Assembly: GCF_017873605.1 (NCBI RefSeq)
Contig: NZ_JAGGKI010000005.1
Span: 248,001-312,000, forward strand
Reading direction: 5' to 3'
Length of the DNA: 64,000 bases
DNA from: Paenibacillus lactis
GTDB taxonomy: Bacteria > Bacillota > Bacilli > Paenibacillales > Paenibacillaceae
In this document: one piece after another, positions 43,982 through 53,072 of the stretch
Position numbering within the stretch: position 1 is the first letter of the stretch
Layout of the letters: each line of letters begins with the position of its first letter
The notes under the pieces: generated by a model
What the model was told of the DNA's origin: nothing
Seen by the model: the letters and a program-made list of their open reading frames with translations, nothing else
Database searches by the model: none
Position numbers and translations under genes: made by a program

Positions 43982-45526
43982 TCAATCAGCCGGCTCCCTC
44001 TCGGTTTTCTGCTTGTACGCCGATGGCAGCACTCCTGTAAGGCATTTAAATTTGATGATAAAATAGTCCGTATTCGGATATCCGACCTGAAGCGCAATGT
44101 CCGAAATTTTCATTTGGGTGCGTCTTAGCAATCGCTTTGCTTCCTCGATTCTTTTCTCGTTAAGATAGTCGTTAAACGGCTTACCGGTCTCTTTTTTGAA
44201 CAACTGGCCCAAATAGGCGGTGTTCATGTGAAACATTTTGGCCAGATCCTGCAGCTGAAGCTTGCTGCGGAACTCCCGGTCCACATATTGAATCACGTGA
44301 AATATCGTATTGTTCTCGTTCTTGGCCTCAAGCCTTGCCAGGATATCGGCCGCCTCCAAGCAAAGTTCAAGGACATAGGTTTTCAGTGCGGAATAGTTCC
44401 CGAAACTGTCGATGGCGCCATGGCCGTCGTGAAGCTTTCTCATCAAAGCATCCGGATCCCCGTTCATTTCTCCGATCCGCCTGCAAAGACTCCACTCCAG
44501 GTCAGCCACATGGGAAATGGCCTCTTTCAAATCAAGCATGCCTTCCAACATGGAGTCCAAAGCGGCTTCAACAGCGGCATGAATCTTGTTGATTCGGGAC
44601 GCCGTCACAAGCTCCGTAAGCTCCTTGAATTTCTCCTTTGCGAGCTCCTGCGATTTTCCGCCTTGCCTTAAATCCCTATAAAGATACACACCTTCTCTGC
44701 CTTGACAACGTTTGCATTTATTAACCTCCAACGCCTGTAAATACAGCTCTCGAATCGACTCGATCCCTTGCAGAACGCCGCTGATCGTCACGATGACCGG
44801 CTGGCTTGACGGATCCTCAAGCTCCCTGTGGAGCTGCACGCTGAGCTCATGTACCCGGCAAGAGGGGAATTCATCATCAGGCAGAATCACCCCGATCCTC
44901 CCCGCGCTGTCCTCGAAAATACGATCGGGTTCCTGCTTGAAATATTTCTTAACCCGTCCGGCCAGAGCGTCGGATGGCCCGGAAGCTTCAACCACAACGC
45001 ACCGCAGCTTCGAATCCTTCTGCAGAAGAAGGGCCTTTGCAGCCTGCAGCTTAAGTGATTCGTTGTCTTCGCCTTGAATTAAACGGATCAATAGATTGTT
45101 GGTAAACAAAAATTGCATGCGGCTATGGCATTGCTCCGCTTTAAGCTCCTCTTGAATTTTCGTGCGCAGGCGTATCAGGACTGCCTCAATTTCTTCTTCG
45201 TCGAATGGCTTGAGCAAATATTCCGTGACCCGCTGCTGCATTGCGGTAAGCGCATAATCGAAATTATCGTAACCGCTCAATATGACGAACTTCGGTGGTC
45301 TTGCCAGCTTTTGGTTCGAGCGCTCGATCAGCTCCAATCCATTGATCACCGGCATATTGATATCCGTCAGAACCAGCTCCGGTTTAAGCTCTTGAATCAT
45401 ACTGAATGCTTCGGAGCCGCTCGAAGCCTCGCCGCATATCTGGAAACCGAAATTTCTCCAATTCACCATCGTGCGAAGCCCCTCGATTACCCACGGCTCG
45501 TCATCCACCAAAAGCACATTCATCAT
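43982..45526 (-). CDS. AraC-type response regulator (YesN family), first
   Basis: 514 residues with the same plan as the second: receiver with D55 (VLTDINMPVINGLEL), an uncharacterised middle, and the C-terminal double helix-turn-helix (LQDLAKMFHMNTAYLGQLF and ISDIALQVGYPNTDYFI). It leads the locus, so it may be the constitutive partner that controls the kinase, while the second acts on transport genes. Which one receives the phosphate is not visible. Confidence 0.9.
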   Translation of the reverse strand: MMNVLLVDDEPWVIEGLRTMVNWRNFGFQICGEASSGSEAFSMIQELKPELVLTDINMPVINGLELIERSNQKLARPPKFVILSGYDNFDYALTAMQQRVTEYLLKPFDEEEIEAVLIRLRTKIQEELKAEQCHSRMQFLFTNNLLIRLIQGEDNESLKLQAAKALLLQKDSKLRCVVVEASGPSDALAGRVKKYFKQEPDRIFEDSAGRIGVILPDDEFPSCRVHELSVQLHRELEDPSSQPVIVTISGVLQGIESIRELYLQALEVNKCKRCQGREGVYLYRDLRQGGKSQELAKEKFKELTELVTASRINKIHAAVEAALDSMLEGMLDLKEAISHVADLEWSLCRRIGEMNGDPDALMRKLHDGHGAIDSFGNYSALKTYVLELCLEAADILARLEAKNENNTIFHVIQYVDREFRSKLQLQDLAKMFHMNTAYLGQLFKKETGKPFNDYLNEKRIEEAKRLLRRTQMKISDIALQVGYPNTDYFIIKFKCLTGVLPSAYKQKTEREPAD

Positions 45527-45716
45527 CGATATCGCTCCCCTGAAGTTGGACTATATTGCTAATTTGTAAGCGCACTCATGATTTAGGCTAACTTATGACA
45601 ACTCAAGAACAGGGAAATCTGTATCCTCAACCTATATTAGAACTTACGTAATCGTCTATAGCCGAAATAAAGGTCATACCCGGTAAATTTTAGTTTTCGC
45701 CATCATTTAAGCGAGC

Positions 45717-46715
45717 CTATTGCTGCTGCATACCGAACAGTACAGGCTTCATCCTATGGAATAATTGATGCGAATCTACCTTTTCGTAATTCCATAACAT
45801 GATGATTCGTAAATCACTTGCAGGGTAGTACCAGATTTCTGAGCGAAATCCCGGGGTACCTCCCCCGATCAAGCGAAAGTCCGTCCCCAAGAACCAACCA
45901 TATCCATAATTGAGGTTCGGGTCAAAGCTTGTAACATAGTAGGGCGTGAACATCTTATCCATAGTTTCCGGTTGAAGCAGCTCCCCCTTAAAAAGGGCCT
46001 CGCACCACCTGTCCAAATCATGAACCGTAGAATACAGCTCTCCCGGTGCTTCAATACCGCTTAATTTATCGTTGTCGGCATTGGCGATTTTGCCGTTCTC
46101 CAACGTGTGTCCGTATGCTCGTCCAAGGGTTATCTTCCGCGGGTTATCCAAGCTGGTGGAGCTCATCTTCAGCGGGGCAAAAAACCATGTATGCAATACT
46201 TCCTCATACTTCATCCCTGTCACTGCTTCTATTATATATCCTAACATGATAAACCCCGTACTGTTGTAGCTCCACTGTTCACCCGGATTAAACTGCTGCT
46301 TAAGGCGCGTTAAATAATCGATAAAATCTTGGTTCTCCACTTGCAATCGACTCATCTCAAAACGCAAATTAGGCACGCCATAAATATCTTGCAGCCCCGA
46401 CGAGTGGCTCAATAAATGGTGAATGTTAATCTTCGGGTGAAGAACGTTGAATTTTTCAACATATTTGCCAGGATGATTTTCAAGATCGATAAGCCCTTGC
46501 TCATAGAGCTTGAGGATGGCAGCGGCAATAACCATCTTCGTTACGGATGCAATATGGAACTTCGTATCCAGCATATTGGGAACCCCTAGTTGAATGCTCG
46601 CCTGACCGAAGGACCGGCTAAACTCCTCTTTTCCCCCTCTTGAAATCAATAGGTTGCCCGATACATAATTTTCCTTGCTAAACGCTTCCACGATTTCGTC
46701 TACATTTTTTAGCAT
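45717..46715 (-). CDS. Serine hydrolase, beta-lactamase class C-like fold
   Basis: 332 residues without a signal peptide. Catalytic motifs: S57-V-T-K60 (HIASVTKM), Y150-N151-S152 (WSYNSTG) and a GGGTPG turn near the end in place of KTG. These are the active-site features of penicillin-binding-like esterases and D-aminopeptidases (EstB/Pab87 type). The missing export signal argues against a true beta-lactamase, so esterase or peptidase activity in the cytosol is more likely. The ATG at 46715 follows AGGTGGA; the frame opens at 46766. Confidence 0.8.
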   Translation of the reverse strand: MLKNVDEIVEAFSKENYVSGNLLISRGGKEEFSRSFGQASIQLGVPNMLDTKFHIASVTKMVIAAAILKLYEQGLIDLENHPGKYVEKFNVLHPKINIHHLLSHSSGLQDIYGVPNLRFEMSRLQVENQDFIDYLTRLKQQFNPGEQWSYNSTGFIMLGYIIEAVTGMKYEEVLHTWFFAPLKMSSTSLDNPRKITLGRAYGHTLENGKIANADNDKLSGIEAPGELYSTVHDLDRWCEALFKGELLQPETMDKMFTPYYVTSFDPNLNYGYGWFLGTDFRLIGGGTPGFRSEIWYYPASDLRIIMLWNYEKVDSHQLFHRMKPVLFGMQQQ

Positions 46716-46759
46716 GGAGCTCCACCTCATTTTTTTATTTTCTAGTTCACATTCTCTCT

Positions 46760-47227
46760 TCACCATACGGATAAGCCGGTTCTTGTATCGTTTGCATCCG
46801 TTATGTACCTTATATGATCGTATCCTCGATGCTGCGCATTCTTAAATAGGTCTTCTATCAACTTATTGTTCTTGCAGTAGATACTGACGAAGCAGCTATC
46901 AACCACCAGAAGCACGAGCTGACAATCACTATTTAGGAATTCCTCATATGTTTTTACTTCTACGATGTCTTTTCCTTGAGGAAAGGCTTTCAAGTCCTGG
47001 AAGATGATATAGTATTCGTTATCCTCCAGAAGCTTTTTTAAGGTTATTCCATCCCAAATCTCCCCCGCCCCTGCAAAGAGCGCTTCCTCAAATTGACCGT
47101 CAACGATGAAATAGGCTTCCTCACCACCAACAAGCCAGTTATACTCATCGGTTTCAAAGGGCTTTAATATTTCTCCAAGGAGCCTGCCATGCTTATTTGG
47201 TATTTCAAAGCTAATTCCTCTTATCAT
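46760..47227 (-). CDS. Conserved hypothetical protein, DUF2691-like
   Basis: 155 residues, starting MIRGISFEIPNKHG with later WLVGGEEAYF and DHIRYITDANDTRTGL. From memory this matches the DUF2691 group of small Firmicute proteins, with no known function. GAAGGA precedes the ATG, which overlaps the upstream fragment's stop (ATGA). Soluble. Confidence 0.65.
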   Translation of the reverse strand: MIRGISFEIPNKHGRLLGEILKPFETDEYNWLVGGEEAYFIVDGQFEEALFAGAGEIWDGITLKKLLEDNEYYIIFQDLKAFPQGKDIVEVKTYEEFLNSDCQLVLLVVDSCFVSIYCKNNKLIEDLFKNAQHRGYDHIRYITDANDTRTGLSVW

Positions 47228-47490
47228 GTGGCTGTTCCTTCTACTCTCTTAGCCATTAAAATATCTGGTTTTCCCATTCCATTTGCATCCGGTATAATCC
47301 CGACAATGACATATCCCAACTTGAAATAGAAATTTGCGGGATGATCTTCACTTCGAAATTCTTTAATGAACGCAGGAACATCTGTATAGATATTCCGATT
47401 CGACAAGTTCGTTTGATTATGTTCGTCATCCGAGCCTAGCATGATCGTAACTCCGCCTCTTTGGGCTTTAGTCAGATCCACTATTTTCAT
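47224..47490 (-). CDS. C-terminal half of an aminoglycoside 6'-acetyltransferase-like protein
   Basis: 88 residues: DLTKAQRGGVTIMLGSDDEH, NQTNLSNRNIYTDVPAFI and ADANGMGKPD-type ending (PDANGMGKPDILMAKR) are the distinctive second half of AAC(6')-like GNATs, where the full protein is about 150-190 residues. The first half with the acetyl-CoA loop is missing and a HAD gene ends one base upstream. AAAGGA does precede its ATG, so it may still be translated, but it should not be active. No antibiotic resistance should be inferred. Confidence 0.7.
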   Translation of the reverse strand: MKIVDLTKAQRGGVTIMLGSDDEHNQTNLSNRNIYTDVPAFIKEFRSEDHPANFYFKLGYVIVGIIPDANGMGKPDILMAKRVEGTAT

Positions 47491-48108
47491 TCACAAGTAT
47501 CCTTTCATTTTAAATTCTAGCCAGCTTCGATTGGAATTTAATAATATATGAATGTTTTTGAAAAAATCTCGATAATCCCATAAATAATAATCCGCTCCGG
47601 GTGTATTGTTTTGAAACAAACAGGTTTTAATACCTAAGAGCTTTCCAGGGATAATATCAATTTCCCGATCACCGATAACAAGGTCAATTTGATTTCTCTT
47701 ATGCAAATACAGGTAAGATTCCGGATCTGGCTTTCTCGCGAACCCATCATCACCTGCAACGAGATCTACAAAATATCGTTCCCACCCATAATGCTTAATA
47801 ATAGACTCCACTTCCCTCCGAGGCTTATGAGTCATGATAACGCTCTTATTAGCCGCTGATAGTATGTTCTCTACATGAGGAAATGGCGGGGTTTGTTCAG
47901 GCAGGAGCCGTTCTTCTCTTCTAAAAATTTCCCGAATTTGCGATTCGGATAATTTAAAGTGCTTCACAGCATGGGTGAATGATACTTTTAGATAGGTCAG
48001 AATCTCCTCTTCCGCCTTGTCTTCTTCCATCACGTCTTTAAAAATAGCGGCATAAGCAGGATAAGTATTGAATAAGGTCCCGTCGAAATCCCATAGGATA
48101 TTTATGAT
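47491..48108 (-). CDS. HAD-IA hydrolase with an apparent AUC/AUA start codon
   Basis: About 205 residues. Motif I (ILWDFDGTLFNTYP) lies at the very N-terminus, motif II SVIMTHK, motif III FARKPDPESY and motif IV VIGDREID. The frame upstream of GTG-ATG near 48033 contains motif I, so the protein must begin earlier, yet the only codons there are ATC (48108) and ATA. AAGGGGG lies 7 bases before the ATC, an ideal ribosome site. Either a rare AUC/AUA start is used or the start codon was mutated. Enzyme class sound; substrate unknown. Confidence 0.7.
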   Translation of the reverse strand: MINILWDFDGTLFNTYPAYAAIFKDVMEEDKAEEEILTYLKVSFTHAVKHFKLSESQIREIFRREERLLPEQTPPFPHVENILSAANKSVIMTHKPRREVESIIKHYGWERYFVDLVAGDDGFARKPDPESYLYLHKRNQIDLVIGDREIDIIPGKLLGIKTCLFQNNTPGADYYLWDYRDFFKNIHILLNSNRSWLEFKMKGYL

Positions 48109-48324
48109 CGCACATCCCCCTTATAAGTAGTGGATTTATAGAAGCGGAAGCCAAGGGCCATCAATTCATTGTTAATTTAGGCCACTACAACCATATAGTT
48201 AGTACATCGTAACCCTTAAGCCATTCAACTTTCCATTATTATACATCCCATTGGCGAAGGGTGATAGCATTGTATGCATGAGCATAATGTGTACATGGTC
48301 GTTCCTCTCGATCACGATAAAAAA

Positions 48325-48370
48325 AGGATTGGGTAACGATCGGAGTTCAACCCGATGTCCCAATCCTGTT
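48325..48370 (-). terminator. Terminator of the four-repeat secreted protein gene
   Basis: Stem AGGATTGGG / CCCAATCCT; on the minus strand followed by TTTTTTTATCG. Confidence 0.75.
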
Positions 48371-48375
48371 CTTGT

Positions 48376-50112
48376 TTACTTCACGATAACCTTGGCAGCA
48401 GTACTGCGGTTTCCAGCAGCGTCTGTCGCATAGACGGTTAAACTTTTCCCTGCCTTCTGTGCCTTGATGGACACAGTAAAATTGCCACTCTTATTCGCAG
48501 TTCCTTTGCCAATCAGCGTTTTTCCGGAATATACCGTTACAGTAGAAGATGGCTCGGCCTTGCCCGTGACCTTGGTTGACTGGCTTTTCAGTGCATTCAC
48601 TTTAGGTGCTGCCGGCGGAGTCAATTCCTTCATTCTCAGGCTATAAGCTCCGGTGTTAGCGCCGTATTTTTTCACCTTGACATAATACGTGCCTGGTTTA
48701 AGCTGAAGCTTCTGTACGACTTTTTTCGGCTGATCGTCACTAGCGTAGTACACATCATTTTTATACAGTTCTGTCACACCATCGTTTGCAAGGAGATAGA
48801 CAAGGACTTCGTTAATCTGTGACGTGAAATCCAACTGAACGGGTCCGGTTTTCGGTACCGTAAATTTGTACATATCCACATCATCCGACCAGGAAATCCA
48901 GCCTTTCACCAGTTGATTGGTCAATTGGATCGACTGCGCCATTTCCTTCGTATCATTCGGCTCAGCATCATGTCCATTATAGGCTTTATAGTTCGCTTTT
49001 AACGTATATTTTCCGGTGTTGCTGCCATATTTCTTGACTTTGATAAAGTACGTACCGGCTTCAAGATCAAGCGACTCGTTCCACTTTTTCGGCTCTTGAT
49101 CACTACCATAATACAGGTCGGCTTTATCAATTTCGGTCGTACCATCAGCGTCCAGTACATAAATTAACACTTCTCTAATCTGAGAAATGGCCTCCAAATC
49201 GATTTGCCCTGCCTTTGGCAGCTGGAATCGGTAAACATCTACGTCGTCGGATTCGGAAATATAGCCAGTCTGCGCTTTGTTGTTGGTCTGGAGCGCCTGC
49301 GACTGTTCCGTGTTGTTGTTCGGCTCCGCATCATTTCCTTTCACCGGAGTATGATTCGCTTTAATTGTATATTTTCCGGTGTTGCTGCCATATTTCTTCA
49401 CTTTAAAATAATAGGTTCCCGCTTCCAAATCGAGGGATTGCGTCCATTTCTGCGGCTCGTCCAGGCTTCCATAATACAGGTCCTGCTTTGTGATTTCCGT
49501 CGTCCCGTCGCCATCCAATACATAGAGTAAAACCTCTCTAATATATGAAAATGCCTCCAAATCGACTCGTCCAGCCGACGGCACATCCAATCGATAAACA
49601 TCAACCGAGTCGGACTCGGAAATAAGGCCCTTTTGAACGGTTCCCTTTAAATTCAGAGGCTGTGCTGCATCAGTGCTATCATTTGGCTCGATATCCTGGC
49701 CATTGGCCGGTGTGTGGGTAAGTTTAAGAGAATAGGCCCCCGTGTTCTTGCCATACTGCTTAACCTTGATCAAATATGTACCTGCCTCAAGATCTAACCA
49801 TGTGTCCCATTTCTTCGGCTCGGATTCACTGCCGTAATAGAGATCTTCCTTAGCAAGCTCCGTTGTACCGTCGGGTGCCATCACATAGAACAGCGCTTCT
49901 CTGATTTCAGAGAATACTTCTACATTTACTCTTCCTGCTGAAGGAACGACAAATGAATACTGGTGCAACTCATCACCTGCATTCGTGATCGCCCCCGTAA
50001 TCTTGTTGTTGAATGTCAGCACTTGGGAACTGTCTGCCGCAACGAGCGAGCTTGGGAATAAGCTGAAAACTAATAATAAAGATAAAATTAAACACCATGA
50101 TGATTTCTTCAT
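48376..50112 (-). CDS. Secreted protein with four PPC-like repeats and a bacterial Ig-like domain
   Basis: 578 residues. Signal peptide to about residue 26 (LLLVFSLFPSSLVAA). Four repeats of ~121 residues follow, each with a pattern IREVLxYVLxxDGTTE, DLYYGSxxEPKKW and KVKKYGxNTGxYxLK; the YYGS/YYAS marks are at 92, 213, 334 and 456. Each repeat resembles a pre-peptidase C-terminal (PPC) beta-sandwich. A C-terminal Ig-like domain (VTGKAEPSSTVTVYSGK onward) ends in VIVK. No catalytic domain is present, so binding or surface roles are likely. The ATG at 50112 follows GGGAGAG. Confidence 0.82.
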   Translation of the reverse strand: MKKSSWCLILSLLLVFSLFPSSLVAADSSQVLTFNNKITGAITNAGDELHQYSFVVPSAGRVNVEVFSEIREALFYVMAPDGTTELAKEDLYYGSESEPKKWDTWLDLEAGTYLIKVKQYGKNTGAYSLKLTHTPANGQDIEPNDSTDAAQPLNLKGTVQKGLISESDSVDVYRLDVPSAGRVDLEAFSYIREVLLYVLDGDGTTEITKQDLYYGSLDEPQKWTQSLDLEAGTYYFKVKKYGSNTGKYTIKANHTPVKGNDAEPNNNTEQSQALQTNNKAQTGYISESDDVDVYRFQLPKAGQIDLEAISQIREVLIYVLDADGTTEIDKADLYYGSDQEPKKWNESLDLEAGTYFIKVKKYGSNTGKYTLKANYKAYNGHDAEPNDTKEMAQSIQLTNQLVKGWISWSDDVDMYKFTVPKTGPVQLDFTSQINEVLVYLLANDGVTELYKNDVYYASDDQPKKVVQKLQLKPGTYYVKVKKYGANTGAYSLRMKELTPPAAPKVNALKSQSTKVTGKAEPSSTVTVYSGKTLIGKGTANKSGNFTVSIKAQKAGKSLTVYATDAAGNRSTAAKVIVK

Positions 50113-50157
50113 CTGACTTCTCTCCCTTGATGTAGGATCTTGCCTTTCGAATTGCAA

Positions 50158-50495
50158 AAAAAGTGCTGACAGATCCCCCCTTGAGAATTAGATAATTCCT
50201 ATCCTGGTAATGAAAAATAACAGGCAATTCCAAAATGATGGGTACCTCGCGACCACTCATGTTCCTTAGCAGAATATTAGAACTTTCAGCCCGCTTCTTA
50301 TGGCACAGTTTTCATTTCACAAATCATCATTTTGATAGTTTTTTCCTAACTTTAGATAGGACAAAAGAAATACATGAAAATTATAGTACGAATTCTAAAA
50401 AAGAACAATTAAAATAATTCATCAAGCTTGCCCCGAAAATAATGAGTTCTATTTTTATGGATGGATTCTTGCAATTCTGTAATTGCACGCAACAA
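50158..50495. other. Intergenic region with no gene seen
   Basis: Leader side of the four-repeat protein gene, AT-rich, no ORF with a ribosome site. A gatgggtacctcgcgacc stretch near 50235 superficially recalls a T-box but in the wrong order. Confidence 0.5.
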
Positions 50496-50530
50496 AAATG
50501 GCCCAGCCTGTGAGCGCAGACTGGGCATTT
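50496..50530 (-). terminator. Terminator of the Nif3-like gene
   Basis: Stem AAATGGCCCAG / CTGGGCATTT; on the minus strand followed by TTTTTG. Confidence 0.75.
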
Positions 50531-50607
50531 ATGGTTTGTGCTGTTTTCCTTGACTAAGCGAAAGCTATTCATCGTAAATACATTGTTATATGAAATACTA
50601 CATCTTA

Positions 50608-51522
50608 CTAAACCCACCACTTACTCTGTCTTAACAGTTGAACCTCCACATTCATTTCATGCTCGATCCATTGCAGCATTTGGGTTTTCATCACAAAAAA
50701 CTCAGAGGCTGCGTGGGATAGACCAATCAATGACATTTGAGTCTCCTCAACATATTCCTTCATCCGGTTATATTTGCTCTTTCCATAATCATTATGAATG
50801 TGGCAATGGATTTCTCCTGTCACATATGCTTGTGCCCCTTTGCGCTCAGCCTCTTTCATATCGGAAACAACATCCCCACATCCAGCAATGATGGCAATTC
50901 GCTGAATCCGTTTATGGTTTTTCCCTTCAAAATCAACATAGGGTATCTCAAAAAGCGGAAGCAACCTACCAATCAATTCATCCGTGGTTGTTAAAGCAAT
51001 ATCGCAAATCACCCCCGCGTATCCGTTACCGTATGGGCAAAACTCATCTACGATCTCGCCTCCAAGTGCTTCTGAAATCGAAATACTTGTACCAATCTTA
51101 CGATTATAATCTAATGGCGCATGACAAGTGTAGATCGAGAGATGTCTTCGTGAAATCTCATCTAGAAGAGACGGGGTTACTGGTAAAAAACCTCTCCCCC
51201 ACTCTCCTTGAGGATCACCGCATTCCATTGGTATGGGATGATGCATTAACAAAAGATCACCTTCATAGGCTTCCTCAATAAACTGTAATAGGATCTCATC
51301 CGTCGGAAAAGAAGCTAAAAAAATCCGCTGGAGCTCCGGACTTCCCTTCATCATTAGACCATTAAAGCGCTGCGTAAAATCTTCTTCAAACTTCGCTTTC
51401 CAGTCAAAACCAATTGGATCATATACCATGGGGATAAATCTGCTGAAAGCAGGATCTTTATCTAACTGATAAATGTCAAAGAATAAATCAAGTTTCCTTT
51501 GTACATCATGTAGTAATTCCAC
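50608..51522 (-). CDS. Nif3-like dinuclear metal centre protein
   Basis: 304 residues. Metal-ligand candidates are in the family's positions: MHHP (HHP near 92-94), CHAPLDYN with its His and Asp, and HAASEFFVM near the C-terminus with His and Glu. Nif3 (NIF3/YqfO) folds bind two metals, and the bacterial function is not settled. Translation appears to start at a GTG at 51522 after an 8-G run. Single-gene unit with a strong terminator. Confidence 0.8.
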   Translation of the reverse strand: MELLHDVQRKLDLFFDIYQLDKDPAFSRFIPMVYDPIGFDWKAKFEEDFTQRFNGLMMKGSPELQRIFLASFPTDEILLQFIEEAYEGDLLLMHHPIPMECGDPQGEWGRGFLPVTPSLLDEISRRHLSIYTCHAPLDYNRKIGTSISISEALGGEIVDEFCPYGNGYAGVICDIALTTTDELIGRLLPLFEIPYVDFEGKNHKRIQRIAIIAGCGDVVSDMKEAERKGAQAYVTGEIHCHIHNDYGKSKYNRMKEYVEETQMSLIGLSHAASEFFVMKTQMLQWIEHEMNVEVQLLRQSKWWV

Positions 51523-51572
51523 TTTTTACAGCCCCCCCCTTTTTGTTTTGTTCATAACTTAGACCGACCCTT

Positions 51573-52043
51573 TTACTCACAAAACATGTTTTCCATTGGT
51601 TCTTTACAATGCTGGTATCCATGTTTCTTGTAAAAATCAACACCCTCATCACTAGGCCACACAATGATAAATTCATATCGGTTTTCTTTTGCCCATTCAT
51701 TGATTTTAGATATCAACCGACTACCAATGCCTTTTCCTCGAAAATCTGGCTTTGTATAGACATTCGTCATATAGGCAAATGGATAGGTGATTCGTCCAGG
51801 TCTTGGTACCTTGTGAATAAGTTCTATGTACATATTGGAGACTAGCAAGCCGTTTTCTTCAGCAACCCATATATACCAATTCCCGCTTTCAAATGCATCT
51901 AATAAAAACTCCATACACTCATCGTAGAAGTCATCATATTTTTCATTTTTCAAGTTGCCATCCACATCGTCTTCAAATGTAAAATCCCATCTCATGCGAA
52001 TAAGCTGATCCATATCTTCCTTCGTTGCAGTTCGAATTATCAT
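51573..52043 (-). CDS. GNAT family N-acetyltransferase
   Basis: About 156 residues. MTNVYTKPDFRGKGIGSRLI is the acetyl-CoA loop and FIIVWPSDEGVDFYKKHGY the later strand/helix; the N-terminus (IIRTATKEDMDQLIRM) is the usual first strand. The ATG at 52043 is preferred because AGGGGTG lies six bases before it. Substrate unknown. Confidence 0.8.
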   Translation of the reverse strand: MIIRTATKEDMDQLIRMRWDFTFEDDVDGNLKNEKYDDFYDECMEFLLDAFESGNWYIWVAEENGLLVSNMYIELIHKVPRPGRITYPFAYMTNVYTKPDFRGKGIGSRLISKINEWAKENRYEFIIVWPSDEGVDFYKKHGYQHCKEPMENMFCE

Positions 52044-52077
52044 GAAAATCACCCCTGTTTAAAAATTACAGCCAAGC

Positions 52078-52584
52078 TTAGTCCATCGCTTCTTCTTCGT
52101 CCCAAATGGCATACTCGCCATAGCCTAAATACTCGCGCACCTCAAGAACTTTGCTGCCCCGTATAATGATCTCCATGCCATTTTCAGCGTCCCATTCGGT
52201 TCCTCCACCCAGAATGGCTCCGAATGTATCATCACTTCGGTCGTAAGGGTTTCGATAAAGCTCAACATCCCCTACGGACATAAAGGCCAATATCTCTCTC
52301 CCACTGGCTTCAGCCAAGCCGGTCGGATAATCAGCCGTATCACTGGACATTTTTTCATTTTTCCACTCGCATGCTCGCTCGCATATTTCATCAATCGTTT
52401 CAGCCGACAAAGCATTCAACACGGTATCAATATATGCTTCTGCTTCCTTCACACGCATATCTTCCGTATTAAAGTGATATTCGACTTGGCATTGGAATAA
52501 AGCAAGCTGCCCAAACCCGGACATTCTGCATTCATCTTCTGGATCTTCTGATCCAACTTGTTCTAAATGAAATCCTTCCGTCAT
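52078..52584 (-). CDS. Acidic hypothetical protein
   Basis: 168 residues, strongly acidic, no membrane segment. Has a segment GDVELYRNPYDRSDDTFGA followed by GGGTEWDAENGMEI, reminiscent of Bacillus immunity-type or DUF6985-like proteins, but I cannot confirm a family. GGAGG before the ATG with good spacing. The next gene downstream on the strand is a GNAT, 34 bp away. Confidence 0.55.
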   Translation of the reverse strand: MTEGFHLEQVGSEDPEDECRMSGFGQLALFQCQVEYHFNTEDMRVKEAEAYIDTVLNALSAETIDEICERACEWKNEKMSSDTADYPTGLAEASGREILAFMSVGDVELYRNPYDRSDDTFGAILGGGTEWDAENGMEIIIRGSKVLEVREYLGYGEYAIWDEEEAMD

Positions 52585-52646
52585 AATACGCCCTCCTCCA
52601 TAATCTACGCATCCCAGTACACAGTGATAACCGATTCACCACGCCT

Positions 52647-52922
52647 TCAGGCGTAATATCCTCCATGCGTTAAATATTGGCCTGTTTTCTTGTAGTGTTT
52701 AAAAATTTTACTGAACGCCCGATTGGCCATTGCCTGACTTTGCTTATTATTTAATAAGATAACAACCTGTTCCATGGGTGTATCCCATGTAATCTCTCCG
52801 CTTACCAGCTTTTCAAGATCGACCTCAAAAAGGCCGGTCAACTCGTTCAAACAGCTTCCAAACCGATATTCGGCAGCTGATCCCTTCAACTCTACTAATT
52901 CGAATTCAATACATATCGCCAT
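52647..52922 (-). CDS. Small hypothetical protein
   Basis: 91 residues: MAICIEFELVELKGSAAEYRF, then VDLEKLVSGEITW and a C-terminal basic helix KIFKHYKKTGQY. No family recognised. AAAGGA precedes the ATG. Probably cotranscribed with the acidic protein gene 62 bp downstream. Confidence 0.55.
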   Translation of the reverse strand: MAICIEFELVELKGSAAEYRFGSCLNELTGLFEVDLEKLVSGEITWDTPMEQVVILLNNKQSQAMANRAFSKIFKHYKKTGQYLTHGGYYA

Positions 52923-53014
52923 AGAAAACGTCCTTTGATTGTATTCTCATGTTTTAGATCCTTCTTGTAAAAACAAATTTAGAACCCTTTTTAGTTATGG
53001 TTATTCAAGAAACA

Positions 53015-53051
53015 CCCAAGCCTCTAATAGCTCTTGTCTTTGGCTTGGGCG
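53015..53051 (-). terminator. Terminator of the marR-type gene
   Basis: Stem CCCAAGCC / GGCTTGGG with flanking AAC/GTT pairing; ends in GTGTTTCTT on the minus strand. Confidence 0.65.
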
Positions 53052-53072
53052 TTTGTAGTCTGAGCATTCTTC

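Noticed and set aside
45717..46715. Beta-lactamase resistance gene
   Set aside because: It has SxxK and YxN but no export signal and no KTG; generic serine hydrolase is safer.
47224..47490. Aminoglycoside resistance gene
   Set aside because: Only the C-terminal half is present, so no active acetyltransferase is expected.
50225..50260. T-box-like riboswitch before the four-repeat protein
   Set aside because: The conserved GGTACCGCG-type block is not in the right order and there is no tRNA-related gene.
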